In this document: positions 26,796 to 34,745 of the stretch, in pieces
How positions within the stretch are numbered: position 1 is the first letter of the stretch
Layout: the number at the start of each line of letters is the position of its first letter
NCBI GenBank assembly: GCA_963785065.1
Contig: CAWATX010000004.1
Span: 434,001 to 498,000, forward strand
Length of the DNA stretch: 64,000 bases
Direction of reading: 5' to 3'
Source: CAVSRC01 sp963785065
Lineage (GTDB): Bacteria > Pseudomonadota > Alphaproteobacteria > Rhizobiales > Kaistiaceae
The notes under the pieces: model-generated
What the model was told of the DNA's origin: nothing
The model's input: the letters and a program-made list of their open reading frames with translations, nothing else
The model's database searches: none
Translations under genes and position numbers: made by a program

Positions 26796-27293
26796 ATGAG
26801 CGACACCGGAAGCGCGCCTGCGAGCAACCGCTTCGTCTACGATCCCCAGACCCAGCCGGAGCTGTTCGACGGCATCCTGTCGAAGCGCATCGTCGCCTTC
26901 GTCTTCGACGCCGTCCTCATCGTCCTCCTGATGGTCCCGGCGGCGCTGATGATCCTCATCCTCGGGATCATCACGCTGGGCATCGCCTGGCTGCTGTTTC
27001 CGGCGCTGTTCGCCATCGTGGCGCTCGGCTATTGCGCCTTCACCCTCGGCGGCCGTGGTTCGGCGACACCGGGCATGCGCATCGTCGGCGTCGAAATGCG
27101 CACCTGGAACGGCCAGCGCATGTTTCCGCTGCTTGCCGTCATGCACGCCCTCATCTTCTGGTTCTCGTGCGGTATCCTGACGCCGCTCATCCTGCTTGTC
27201 GGGCTGTTCACGCCGCGCCGCCAGCTCCTCCACGACCTCCTGCTCGGGATCGTGGCGCTCAATGCCGAACCGCTGGCGCACCTGGGCAAATAA
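26796..27293 (+). CDS. RDD family membrane protein
   Basis: Integral membrane protein of about 165 aa. It contains the family signature: ILSKRIVAFVFDAVLIVLLM (Arg/Asp), the GRGSATPGMRIVGVEM segment and a C-terminal RRQLLHDLLLGIVALN, with three to four hydrophobic helices. RDD proteins may transport ions or small solutes; function here unknown. ATG at 26784 in frame is an alternative start. Confidence 0.85.
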   Translation: MSDTGSAPASNRFVYDPQTQPELFDGILSKRIVAFVFDAVLIVLLMVPAALMILILGIITLGIAWLLFPALFAIVALGYCAFTLGGRGSATPGMRIVGVEMRTWNGQRMFPLLAVMHALIFWFSCGILTPLILLVGLFTPRRQLLHDLLLGIVALNAEPLAHLGK

Positions 27294-27374
27294 TTGCGCA
27301 GGGCAGCCCTTCCGCGCAAAGACTCGGCTTGAGCGCAACCCGCGCCTGGGCATGATGCGGGCGCTGGAGGGCAC

Positions 27375-29201
27375 ATGGCAGCGGCGGCACCCACACTTCT
27401 GACCTGGCTGACCTATGCGGCGATCGTGGTGATGATCGTCGCCTATGCGCTCGAGCGTTGGGCGATCGAAATCGTCTCGCTGGTGGCGCTGGTCGGCTGG
27501 CTGGTGCTGTTCTGGGCGGTGCCGATGTTGAGCGGCACGCAAAGTCCGCTCGGCCCCGACACGCTGCTCTCCGGCCTCGCCAATCCGGCGCTGATCACCG
27601 TGCTCGCCTTGCTCGTCGTTGGTCAGGGCCTCTTCCATACCGACGCGCTGGAGCACCCGACCGCGCTGCTCGCCCGCCTTGGCGGGCGCACCGGCATGAG
27701 CGCCGTCGTCCTGGTGCTGGGGGCGGCGATGATCGCCAGCGCCGTCGTCAACGACACGCCGGTGGTGGTCATGTTCCTGCCGATCATCACTGCGATCGCC
27801 GCCGGGCGCGGCGTTGCCGCCTCGAAAGTCCTGATGCCGCTCTCCTTCGCCGCGCTGCTCGGCGGCATGACGACGCTGATCGGCACCTCCACCAACCTGC
27901 TCGCCGCCGGCGTCGCCGAGAAGGCGGGTGGCCTCACCATCGGCTTCTTCGACTTCACTGTCCCTGCCGCGGCCATGGCGCTCGCCGGCTTCCTCTATGT
28001 CGCTTTCGTCCTGCCGCGCATCCTGAAGACGCGGGTCGGCATGGCCGCTGAGATCACCGGCGGCTCGGGCAAGCAGTTCATCGCGCAGATCAACATCGGC
28101 TATGGCGATCCGCTCGCCGGCATCAAGGCCGTCGCCGGCATGTTCCCGGCGCTCAAGGACATGACCGTGCGGCTGGTCCAGCGGCGCGAGCATCCCTTCC
28201 TGCCGCCCTTCGAGGACCTGACGCTGACCCCCGGCGATACGCTGGTGGTCGCCGCCACCCGCAGCGCGCTCACCCGCGCCATCTCCGATCGTGAGGTCAG
28301 CGGCCGGCCGGCCGACAGCGAAAACCCGACCGCCATTTCGACCACCGACCTGACGCTCGCCGAGGCCATGGTGGCGCCCGGCTCGCGGGTCATCGGCCGG
28401 ACCATCGAACAGGCGGCGATCCACAGCGACACCGACACCGTCGTCCTTGGTATCGAGCGGCGCAGCCGCATGCCGCGCATGCAGCTCACCGACATCCGCC
28501 TGGAGGCCGGCGACGTGCTGCTGGTCGGCGGCACGCGCGAGGCGATCGAGGGGCTGAGGACCAATCGCGACGTCATCCTGCTCGAATGGTCGGCCGCCGA
28601 GTTGCCCCAGCGCCGCTATGCGCGCCGGGCGCAGATCATCTTCGTGCTGCTCGTACTCTACGCCGCCAGCGGCATCGGACCGGTCGTCATCGGGGCGCTT
28701 GCCGCTGCGCTCGCCATGATCCTGGCCGGCTGCCTCAACATCCGCCAGGCGGTGCGCGCCTTCGACCGGCGCATCTATCTGATGATCGGGGCGGCGCTGG
28801 CGGCGGCGGCAGCGCTCTCGGCGACCGGCGGCGCCGCGCTCATCGCCGAGGGCACCGTGGCGCTCACCGCCGGCCAACCGCACTGGATCATCCTGTCGGT
28901 GCTTTTCCTTGTGGTGAGCGTGCTCACCAATATCCTCTCCAACAACGCCACGGCGGTGCTGTTCACGCCGATTGCGCTGGATATTGCCGCAAAAGTGGGG
29001 GTCAAGCCCCTGCCCTTCGTCGTGGCGGTGATGCTGGCGGCAAGCTGCGCCTTCGCGTCGCCGGTCGGCTACCAGACCAACATGCTGGTCATGGGACCGG
29101 GCCATTATCGCTTCTCGGACTACCTCCGCGGCGGCCTGCCCTTGGTCATCCTGATGTGGCTCGTCTTTTCGATCGTCGGTCCCTGGTATTATGGTGTCTA
29201 G
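27375..29201 (+). CDS. SLC13 family permease with two TrkA-C (RCK_C) domains
   Basis: Polytopic transporter of 608 aa. Membrane segments occupy about residues 1-210 and 410-608; between them lie two cytoplasmic TrkA-C-type domains (about 210-300 around LTPGDTLVVAATRSAL, and 320-400 around LEAGDVLLVGGTREAIEGL). Conserved hairpin motifs include VNDTPVVVMFLPI and LLGGMTTLIGTSTNLLA in the first half and LSNNATAVLFTPI plus SCAFASPVGYQTNMLVMGPG in the second. Relatives import di/tricarboxylates or sulfate; substrate uncertain. Confidence 0.9.
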   Translation: MAAAAPTLLTWLTYAAIVVMIVAYALERWAIEIVSLVALVGWLVLFWAVPMLSGTQSPLGPDTLLSGLANPALITVLALLVVGQGLFHTDALEHPTALLARLGGRTGMSAVVLVLGAAMIASAVVNDTPVVVMFLPIITAIAAGRGVAASKVLMPLSFAALLGGMTTLIGTSTNLLAAGVAEKAGGLTIGFFDFTVPAAAMALAGFLYVAFVLPRILKTRVGMAAEITGGSGKQFIAQINIGYGDPLAGIKAVAGMFPALKDMTVRLVQRREHPFLPPFEDLTLTPGDTLVVAATRSALTRAISDREVSGRPADSENPTAISTTDLTLAEAMVAPGSRVIGRTIEQAAIHSDTDTVVLGIERRSRMPRMQLTDIRLEAGDVLLVGGTREAIEGLRTNRDVILLEWSAAELPQRRYARRAQIIFVLLVLYAASGIGPVVIGALAAALAMILAGCLNIRQAVRAFDRRIYLMIGAALAAAAALSATGGAALIAEGTVALTAGQPHWIILSVLFLVVSVLTNILSNNATAVLFTPIALDIAAKVGVKPLPFVVAVMLAASCAFASPVGYQTNMLVMGPGHYRFSDYLRGGLPLVILMWLVFSIVGPWYYGV

Positions 29202-29228
29202 AGCGATACCAGATTAGCCGCGCCGCGG

Positions 29229-29975
29229 ATGACCCAGCATCAGACCGAGACCCCGCAATTCTACCTGACGGCGCCCGCCCCGTGCCCGTATCTGCCCGGC
29301 CGCGCCGAGCGCAAGGTGTTCACCCATCTGGTCGGCGAGCGGGCCGCTGCCCTCAACGATATCCTCACCCAGGGCGGCTTCCGCCGCAGCCAGAACATCG
29401 CCTACCGGCCGGCCTGCGAGGGCTGCCGCGCCTGCATCTCCATCCGCGTGGTGGTCGACGCCTTCGTCGCGACCCGCAGTCTCAAGCGGGTCCAGCGCCA
29501 GAACCGCGATATCGTCGGCGCCGAGACGACAGCCAGCCCCTCGTCCGACCAGTATTCGCTTTTCCGCGCCTATCTCGACGCCCGCCATGCCGAAGGCGGC
29601 ATGGCCGACATGACCGTGCTCGACTACGCCATGATGGTCGGCGATTCGCACGTCGACACCCAGGTGATCGAATACCGCTTCCGCGGACCGGATACCGCGA
29701 TCACCGGCCGCGGCGACGGCCCACTGGTCGCCACCGCGCTCACCGACGTGCTCGCCGACGGCCTGTCGATGGTCTATTCGTTCTTCGACCCGGACTATGG
29801 CGAACGGGGCCTCGGCACCTTCATGATCCTCGACCACATCAACCGGGCGCGGAAGATGGGCCTGCCCTACGTCTATCTCGGCTACTGGGTCGAGGGTTCG
29901 CGCAAGATGGACTACAAGCGCCGCTTCCGCCCCCAGGAGCACCTCATGGCCCGCGGCTGGGTGCGGGTGGACTGA
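29229..29975 (+). CDS. bpt: aspartate/glutamate leucyltransferase
   Basis: Transfers leucine from Leu-tRNA to N-terminal Asp/Glu, creating N-degrons for ClpAP. The 248-aa protein has the ATE N-terminal Cys cluster CPYLPGR ... RPACEGCRACISIRV and the C-terminal GNAT-like domain with SFFDPDYGERGLGTFMILDHI and YVYLGYWVEGSRKMDYKRRF. Length and motifs match bacterial Bpt rather than eukaryotic ATE1. Confidence 0.93.
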   Translation: MTQHQTETPQFYLTAPAPCPYLPGRAERKVFTHLVGERAAALNDILTQGGFRRSQNIAYRPACEGCRACISIRVVVDAFVATRSLKRVQRQNRDIVGAETTASPSSDQYSLFRAYLDARHAEGGMADMTVLDYAMMVGDSHVDTQVIEYRFRGPDTAITGRGDGPLVATALTDVLADGLSMVYSFFDPDYGERGLGTFMILDHINRARKMGLPYVYLGYWVEGSRKMDYKRRFRPQEHLMARGWVRVD

Positions 29976-30490
29976 GGGGCGAAGACGGCATTGCGCCATC
30001 GGTCGTAAGCGCGAGATTTCCTGAGAGCCGCGTCGTTCCTCGGCTGGACCTCCCCTCAAGTGGGAGGTTCACCGAGCAAGCCGCACCGGCCATCGAAAAA
30101 TAGTTATCCCCGCTCCTTCACCTGCCCCCATATTGGTTGGCATCCTCGCTCGTGAGGGGCGTCTCCGGAGGCGTCTTGAGATGGAGCGGGGTGCGGTGCC
30201 CCCGCGCAGCGGATTCGCTTGTCCGCTCCTCGGGGCGTTCCCGGCGGGACCGTCGGCACTACGACCGGCCGCCCTCAGGGCCTAAGCTCTTTTCTTCCGA
30301 GGAAAGGGTGCAGAGCTCGCCGGGAGACGGAGAAAAATCGCCGCGGCGGGCGCTCGGTGAGCGCCCCCAGTTTTCGCGGAGTAACCGCACGGCATTCGCC
30401 GGGCGCCCGCCACCCCCTCGTCACGAGGGGACGCTCTTTGACAGGTTCATCCCCCGGTGCCGATGGCACGCGGGAACGAATGAGCTTGGC

Positions 30491-30510
30491 GTCCCGGCGC
30501 AGGCCGGGAC
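30491..30510. repeat. REP-like palindrome
   Basis: GTCCCGGC and GCCGGGAC form an 8-bp stem around GCAG. It resembles the short 'cgtcccggcgcaggccgggac' palindromes common in alphaproteobacterial intergenic DNA. Confidence 0.55.
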
Positions 30511-30558
30511 CCGGTAACCACTGCCGCTCGCGGTCCACCCACCCAACGACCAAACGGG

Positions 30559-30587
30559 TTGTCATTTGAGAAATGTAAAACTAACCT
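30559..30587 (+). promoter_or_regulatory. candidate sigma-70-type promoter of the small exported protein gene
   Basis: TTGTCA (30559-30564), a 17-bp spacer and TAACCT (30582-30587) lie 35 bp before the ATG at 30623 in a locally AT-rich patch. The -35 matches consensus in five of six positions; the -10 is weak. Confidence 0.4.
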
Positions 30588-30622
30588 TTTCCCTCTGGAG
30601 CAACATTCTCTTGGGGGATTAG

Positions 30623-30913
30623 ATGAGAACGATGCTGAGTGCCGCCGCCTTCGCTCTTGTTCTGGGAGCGTCGTCGGCATGGGCGGGCTGCTATTACGAC
30701 GGCATCTACTATCAGGCCGGCGCGCAGATCTGCTTCGACGGCTGGTACCAGGAATGCACCGTCGCCGACTATTGGAAGGCCATCGGCATGTGCAAGGCGC
30801 CGGACACGCCGGCCCCGCAGGTCGACCTCAGCCCGCTCGCCGACAGGCTGTTCGCGATGGCGCTCGATGCCGAGCCCAAGCCGTACACAGCCCTGCCGAC
30901 CGACATTCGCTGA
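30623..30913 (+). CDS. small cysteine-containing exported protein, unknown function
   Basis: A 96-aa protein with a Sec signal (residues 1-21, ending SSAWA) whose mature part begins GCYYDGIYYQAGAQICFDGW and continues with two more cysteines (ECTVADYWKAIGMCK). Four cysteines within about 38 residues suggest two disulfides and a small periplasmic domain; the pattern recalls DUF1496-type Cys-rich domains but I am not certain. GGGGGATTAG precedes the ATG. It stands alone after the hairpin-rich block. Confidence 0.7.
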   Translation: MRTMLSAAAFALVLGASSAWAGCYYDGIYYQAGAQICFDGWYQECTVADYWKAIGMCKAPDTPAPQVDLSPLADRLFAMALDAEPKPYTALPTDIR

Positions 30914-30930
30914 TCTGACTGCGCACCGTG

Positions 30931-30960
30931 CGCGGATTCCCGCGGAAGCGGGAAACCGCG
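30931..30960. repeat. palindrome downstream of the small exported protein gene
   Basis: CGCGG-A-TTCCCGC (30931-30943) pairs with GCGGGAA-A-CCGCG (30948-30960) with one A/A mismatch around GGAA. A second hairpin GCGGC-TTTT-GCCGC follows at 30962-30975. It is REP-like and may also end transcription of the upstream gene, though no T-run follows. Confidence 0.6.
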
Positions 30961-31038
30961 TGCGGCTTTTGCCGCTGAAAACGACGCTGCTGCCATCCGT
31001 CGCCATCTTCGCGCCTCACGACGCGTTACAATGGCGAC

Positions 31039-31647
31039 ATGATCAGTGCGTTCCGTGCCTTGTTCCATCGCGATTCGCCTGCCCCGCCAGTCGCTCACGC
31101 CGCGCCCGCGCGCAGGCTCGCCACCGAACAGGATTGCGAACTCTTCACCTGGTTCCATCTCGAACCGGATGGCCAACCGGTGGCCGGTGACGGTGGCGTC
31201 CGCCATCGCTTCCGCCCGTCGGGCGATGCTTTCCGCGCGCTGGTGCTGCTCGAGGTGGTGACCGACGCCGCCGACGGCATGCGCTCCGCCCATCTCTGCC
31301 TCGACCGCAGTTTCGTCAGCGGCCCCGACGAGGCTTTTGCCCGCGATATCGCCAAGAGCTATTTGGGCTGGATCCTTGATGACGAGGCGCAGCAAGAAGC
31401 CGCGCCACTGATCGCCAACATCGCCGATCTGGCGGCGGCCAATGGCGCGATCATCGCGGCCGCCGATCTGCCGTCGCCGCCGCGGGACCTGACCGGCGCC
31501 TATGCCGTCTTCACCGGCGATGCCGATGCCGCCGCCCTTCTCCTGGGCTCCGCGACGCTGTCGCTCGCCAATGTCGACGGCAGGCTGACGATCGCGGCGG
31601 TCCTGGACCAGCCCCGACGCGCCCTCCGGGGAACCGCGTCCCTCTAG
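31039..31647 (+). CDS. hypothetical protein
   Basis: I do not recognise this 202-aa protein. It has no signal peptide or membrane helix. The middle (RFRPSGDAFRALVLLEVVTD ... AHLCLDRSFVSGPDEAFARDIAKSYLGWILDDE) is mixed alpha/beta and acidic; the C-terminal third is Ala/Asp-rich. Its stop is interlocked with that of the convergent GST gene in a shared CTAG (31644-31647). Codon use matches the neighbours, so it is likely a real gene. Confidence 0.65.
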   Translation: MISAFRALFHRDSPAPPVAHAAPARRLATEQDCELFTWFHLEPDGQPVAGDGGVRHRFRPSGDAFRALVLLEVVTDAADGMRSAHLCLDRSFVSGPDEAFARDIAKSYLGWILDDEAQQEAAPLIANIADLAAANGAIIAAADLPSPPRDLTGAYAVFTGDADAAALLLGSATLSLANVDGRLTIAAVLDQPRRALRGTASL

Positions 31648-32297
31648 CCGATCGTGTTCTTGAGGATGTCGTAGTCGACGCAGACGCCCTTGACGTAGGC
31701 AGGGCGTGCCTGCAGCCGCCCGTACCAGGCATCGACATTGGCGAGCGGCGGGCGCTCCATGTCCATAGTGTACCAGCGATAGAGCAGTGCGCCGGCGGCG
31801 ATGTCGCCATAGGTCAGCCGTTCGCCGGCGAGATACGGCGTCTTCTTGAGTTGCGCCTCGAGAATGGCGAAGCAGGGCGCGACGCCCTTCATCGCCGCCG
31901 CGATCGTCTTCTTGTCGCGGGCCTCGGGCTTGGTGCGCGCCACCGCGGAGAACACCGCCCCCCAGGTCGGCTGGAAGCGCATCGCCGTCCAGTCGGTCCA
32001 CTGGTCGGCAGCAGCCCGCGCCTTCGGCGATTCCGGCCACAGATTGCCGGCGCCGTAGGTTGCCGACAGGTAGCGGACGATGGCGTGGCTCTCCCACAGG
32101 ATCAGCTCGCCGTCCTTCAGCGTCGGCACCAGGCCGTTGGGATTCATCGCCAGATATTCCGGCGTATCGACGCCGCCGAAATTGAGGCCAAGCTCGATCT
32201 GCGCATAGGGCACGCGCAGCTCTTCCAGCACCCAGAGCGCCTTCTGGACGTTCACCGACGTCTTGCGCCCGTAAAGCGTGATGTCCGCCACGGTCAC
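31644..32297 (-). CDS. glutathione S-transferase family protein
   Basis: Cytosolic GST of 217 aa: N-terminal thioredoxin-like domain (residues 1-80) with LYGRKTSVNVQKALW, the cis-Pro glutathione-binding NPNGLVPTLKDG and the ESHAIVRYL segment, then an all-helical C-terminal domain with LTYGDIAAGALLYRW. Substrate is not predictable; roles range from detoxification to disulfide reduction. Confidence 0.9.
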   Translation of the reverse strand: MTVADITLYGRKTSVNVQKALWVLEELRVPYAQIELGLNFGGVDTPEYLAMNPNGLVPTLKDGELILWESHAIVRYLSATYGAGNLWPESPKARAAADQWTDWTAMRFQPTWGAVFSAVARTKPEARDKKTIAAAMKGVAPCFAILEAQLKKTPYLAGERLTYGDIAAGALLYRWYTMDMERPPLANVDAWYGRLQARPAYVKGVCVDYDILKNTIG

Positions 32298-32324
32298 CCC
32301 TCCTCTGGCTGAAGCGCGCGCACT

Positions 32325-32741
32325 CTAATCCCCGATCAGGTGGAGCACCACATCCCTCCGGTGCGCTCGGCGCCGGTGCTCGAACAGATAGATGCCCTGC
32401 CAGGTGCCGAGCACCATGCGCCCGTCGCTGACGGGGATGGCGAGGCTCGTCTGAGTCAGCGCCGTGCGGATGTGCGCCGGCATGTCGTCCGGCCCCTCCA
32501 GGGTATGGACATAGGGGCCCGATTCCGGCGCCAGGCGCTCGAAATACGCCTCCAGGTCAGTGCGCACGTCCGGGTCGGCGTTCTCCTGCACGATCAGCGA
32601 GGCCGAGGTATGCCGGCAGAACAGCGTGAGCAGGCCACGAGCGATGCCCTGCGCCGCCAGCCAGCGGGCGACCGGCGCGGTGATCTCGGTCAGCCCCTTG
32701 CCGCGCGTCGCCACCTTGAGATGATGCTGCGCCTGACGCAT
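32325..32741 (-). CDS. YjbQ family protein (UPF0047)
   Basis: A 138-aa protein with the family hallmarks: LLTLFCRHTSASLIVQENADPDV, HIRTALTQTSLAIPVSDGRM and GTWQGIYLFEHRRRAHRRDV. YjbQ proteins form trimers and can show weak thiamine-phosphate synthase activity in vitro; the physiological role is unclear. It diverges from the DUF1127 gene across a 261-bp gap. Confidence 0.9.
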   Translation of the reverse strand: MRQAQHHLKVATRGKGLTEITAPVARWLAAQGIARGLLTLFCRHTSASLIVQENADPDVRTDLEAYFERLAPESGPYVHTLEGPDDMPAHIRTALTQTSLAIPVSDGRMVLGTWQGIYLFEHRRRAHRRDVVLHLIGD

Positions 32742-32831
32742 GAGCAGTCACACTTCAGCCGTAATCGGCCGCTCGCCGAGCCCTGGAATCATCGCCGGAT
32801 TGGCCGGAAATCTGGGCGTTCTAGGCAATTT

Positions 32832-32876
32832 TGCTGCATCGCAATATTTGTGACGGAACTGTGCTGCGTTGCATGA
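32832..32876. promoter_or_regulatory. paired direct repeat TGCTGCRTYGCA, 30 bp apart
   Basis: TGCTGCATCGCA (32832-32843) and TGCTGCGTTGCA (32862-32873) lie exactly 30 bp apart, about three DNA turns, in the divergent gap between yjbQ and the DUF1127 gene. The TGC/GCA-rich dyads look like operator half-sites for a regulator binding one face of the helix. The factor is unknown; PhaR-type regulators bind similar TGC-rich sites. Confidence 0.4.
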
Positions 32877-33002
32877 AGCGCAAAGCCGCTATGCGAAAAC
32901 TCGTCTGCAAATGGGTCAGGCATGCGCCTATCTTCACCATCGAAGGACGGCAGGTAGTTCGGTGTCGCCGTCCACCGAGATTTGAATGCAAGAGGCACGA
33001 CG

Positions 33003-33155
33003 ATGAATAACAGGATTGTCACCACCTACCGCGCCTGGCGCAAGTATCGCCAGACCTACAACGAGCTGATGAGGCTCTCCAACCGCGACCTTGCCGACCT
33101 CGGCATCTCCGCCGCGGACATCCCGGCGATCGCCCGCAAGGCCGCCACGATGTAG
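33003..33155 (+). CDS. DUF1127 (YjiS-like) small protein
   Basis: A 50-aa basic protein starting MNNRIVTTYRAWRKYRQTYN and containing the DUF1127 core LMRLSNRDLADLGISAADIP. Such small proteins are abundant in Hyphomicrobiales; some bind RNA or affect phosphate/carbon metabolism (studied in Agrobacterium and Rhodobacter). GAGGCACGACG precedes the ATG and an intrinsic terminator follows, so it is monocistronic. Confidence 0.9.
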   Translation: MNNRIVTTYRAWRKYRQTYNELMRLSNRDLADLGISAADIPAIARKAATM

Positions 33156-33241
33156 TTCGCATTCGCTCCGGGGATTCTCCTCCCTCCCCCGAAGCGAGCT
33201 GGGCCGGTGCGGCGTCCTCCCACGCGACCGGTCCAATAGAG

Positions 33242-33276
33242 AAACGCCCGCCGATTCCTCCCCGGCGGGCGTTTTT
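33242..33276 (+). terminator. rho-independent terminator
   Basis: AAACGCCCGCCG (33242-33253) pairs perfectly with CGGCGGGCGTTT (33263-33274) and ends in a run of five T. Downstream of the DUF1127 gene and before trmFO. Confidence 0.92.
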
Positions 33277-33329
33277 CACATCTGAAGTGCCGTTGAACCG
33301 GCAGGAACGCCAGACTAGGTTCGCGGCCC

Positions 33330-34736
33330 ATGATCGCTCCCGTCCATGTCATCGGTGGCGGCCTCGCCGGATCGGAGGCCGCCTGGCAGCTTGTCCGCCG
33401 CGGCGTACCGGCGGTGCTGCACGAAATGCGCCCCGAACGGCAGACCGAGGCCCACCAGAGCGACCGGCTGGCCGAGCTGGTCTGCTCCAATTCCTTCCGT
33501 TCTGACGACCGTGAGAACAATGCCGTCGGGCTGCTGCACGAGGAGCTGCGCCGCGCCGGCTCGCTTGTCATGCGCGCCGCCGACGCCCATCAGGTGCCGG
33601 CCGGCGGGGCGCTCGCCGTCGATCGCGAGGGTTTCTCCGGGGCCGTCACGGCGGCGCTTGCCGCCGAGCCGCTGGTCACGATCGAACGCGGCGAGGTCGC
33701 GGGCCTGCCGCCGGCCGAATGGGACAATGTGATCGTCGCCAGCGGGCCGCTCACCTCCGCTCCGCTGGCGCAGGCGATCCGTGACCTCACCGGCGAGGAC
33801 GCGCTCGCCTTCTTCGACGCCATCGCACCGATCGTCCATTTCGATTCGATCGACATGGACGTCGCCTGGTTCCAGTCGCGCTATGACAAGGCGGGTCCCG
33901 GGGGCAGCGGCGCCGACTACGTCAACTGTCCGATGGACAAGGCGCAATACGATGCCTTCGTCGATGCCCTGCTTACCGGCGAGCCGCACAAGCACCACGA
34001 CTGGGAAAAGATCCCCTATTTCGACGGCTGCCTGCCCATCGAGGTGATGGCCGAGCGCGGCCGCGAGACGCTGCGCCACGGGCCGATGAAGCCGGTCGGC
34101 CTCACCAATCCGCGCAACCCGACGGTCAAGCCCCATGCCATCGTCCAGCTCCGCCAGGACAATGCGCTGGGCACGCTCTACAACATGGTCGGCTTCCAGA
34201 CGCGCCTGCGCTACGCCATCCAGGCCGACATCTTCCGCATGATCCCCGGCCTGGGGAACGCCCAGTTCGCCCGCCTCGGCGGCCTTCACCGCAACACGTT
34301 TCTCAATTCTCCCAAAGTATTGGACGGGTTTCTTCTCCTCAAGGCAGCCCCCCGCCTGCGCTTTGCCGGCCAGATCACCGGCTGCGAGGGCTATGTCGAA
34401 TCGGCGGCCATCGGGCTCCTCGCCGGACGCATGGCCGCCGCCGAACGCCTCGGCGAGGCAATCGCGCTGCCGCCGCCGACCACCGCCTTCGGCGCCATTC
34501 TCGGCCACATCACCGGTGGCCACATCACCGCGGACGACGAGCCGGGCAAGCGCTCCTTCCAGCCCATGAACGTCAATTTCGGCCTGTTCCCCGATATCGC
34601 AGCGGTACCCGAGGAACCCGGGACCAGGCTGAAAGGGCCGGAACGCGGCAAGGCCAAGCGCCGGGCAATTACCGCGCGAGCGCTCACCGACCTCGATCGG
34701 TGGCTTGCCGGCCGTGCCGCCGAGGCAGCGGAATAA
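33330..34736 (+). CDS. trmFO: methylenetetrahydrofolate-tRNA-(uracil-54-C5)-methyltransferase
   Basis: FAD- and folate-dependent enzyme that makes ribothymidine at tRNA position 54. The 468-aa protein begins with a Rossmann FAD motif VIGGGLAGSEAAW and contains the family segments HEMRPERQTEAHQSD, LVCSNSFRSDD and NVNFGLFPDIA near the C-terminus. Full length for the family. Confidence 0.96.
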   Translation: MIAPVHVIGGGLAGSEAAWQLVRRGVPAVLHEMRPERQTEAHQSDRLAELVCSNSFRSDDRENNAVGLLHEELRRAGSLVMRAADAHQVPAGGALAVDREGFSGAVTAALAAEPLVTIERGEVAGLPPAEWDNVIVASGPLTSAPLAQAIRDLTGEDALAFFDAIAPIVHFDSIDMDVAWFQSRYDKAGPGGSGADYVNCPMDKAQYDAFVDALLTGEPHKHHDWEKIPYFDGCLPIEVMAERGRETLRHGPMKPVGLTNPRNPTVKPHAIVQLRQDNALGTLYNMVGFQTRLRYAIQADIFRMIPGLGNAQFARLGGLHRNTFLNSPKVLDGFLLLKAAPRLRFAGQITGCEGYVESAAIGLLAGRMAAAERLGEAIALPPPTTAFGAILGHITGGHITADDEPGKRSFQPMNVNFGLFPDIAAVPEEPGTRLKGPERGKAKRRAITARALTDLDRWLAGRAAEAAE

Positions 34737-34745
34737 CCTCCCCGG

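Larger units (their letters stand above)
29976..30622. other. 647-bp non-coding block rich in hairpins
   Basis: No convincing gene. Open frames here are short, Arg/Pro-rich and without a ribosome site. Perfect dyads are dense: ACCTCCC/GGGAGGT (30048-30068), a multi-branched fold closed by GGAGCGG/CCGCTCC (30183-30229) with AGCG-GATT-CGCT inside, GGGCGCTC/GAGCGCCC (30348-30366), CCCCTCG/CGAGGGG (30414-30430) and GTCCCGGC/GCCGGGAC (30491-30510). It looks like a mosaic of intergenic repeats, or possibly an unrecognised structured RNA. Confidence 0.55.

Noticed and set aside
25452..29105. A 1217-codon open frame on the minus strand
   Set aside because: It is antisense to threonine dehydratase, the RDD protein and the SLC13 permease, all of which have clear family motifs. 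Its product is rich in Asp, Arg, His, Gln and Gly, as expected of a GC-rich shadow frame.
30137..30565. Short frames in the 30-kb non-coding block on both strands
   Set aside because: Arg/Pro/Gly-rich, no ribosome site, and they overlap dense hairpins; no family resemblance.
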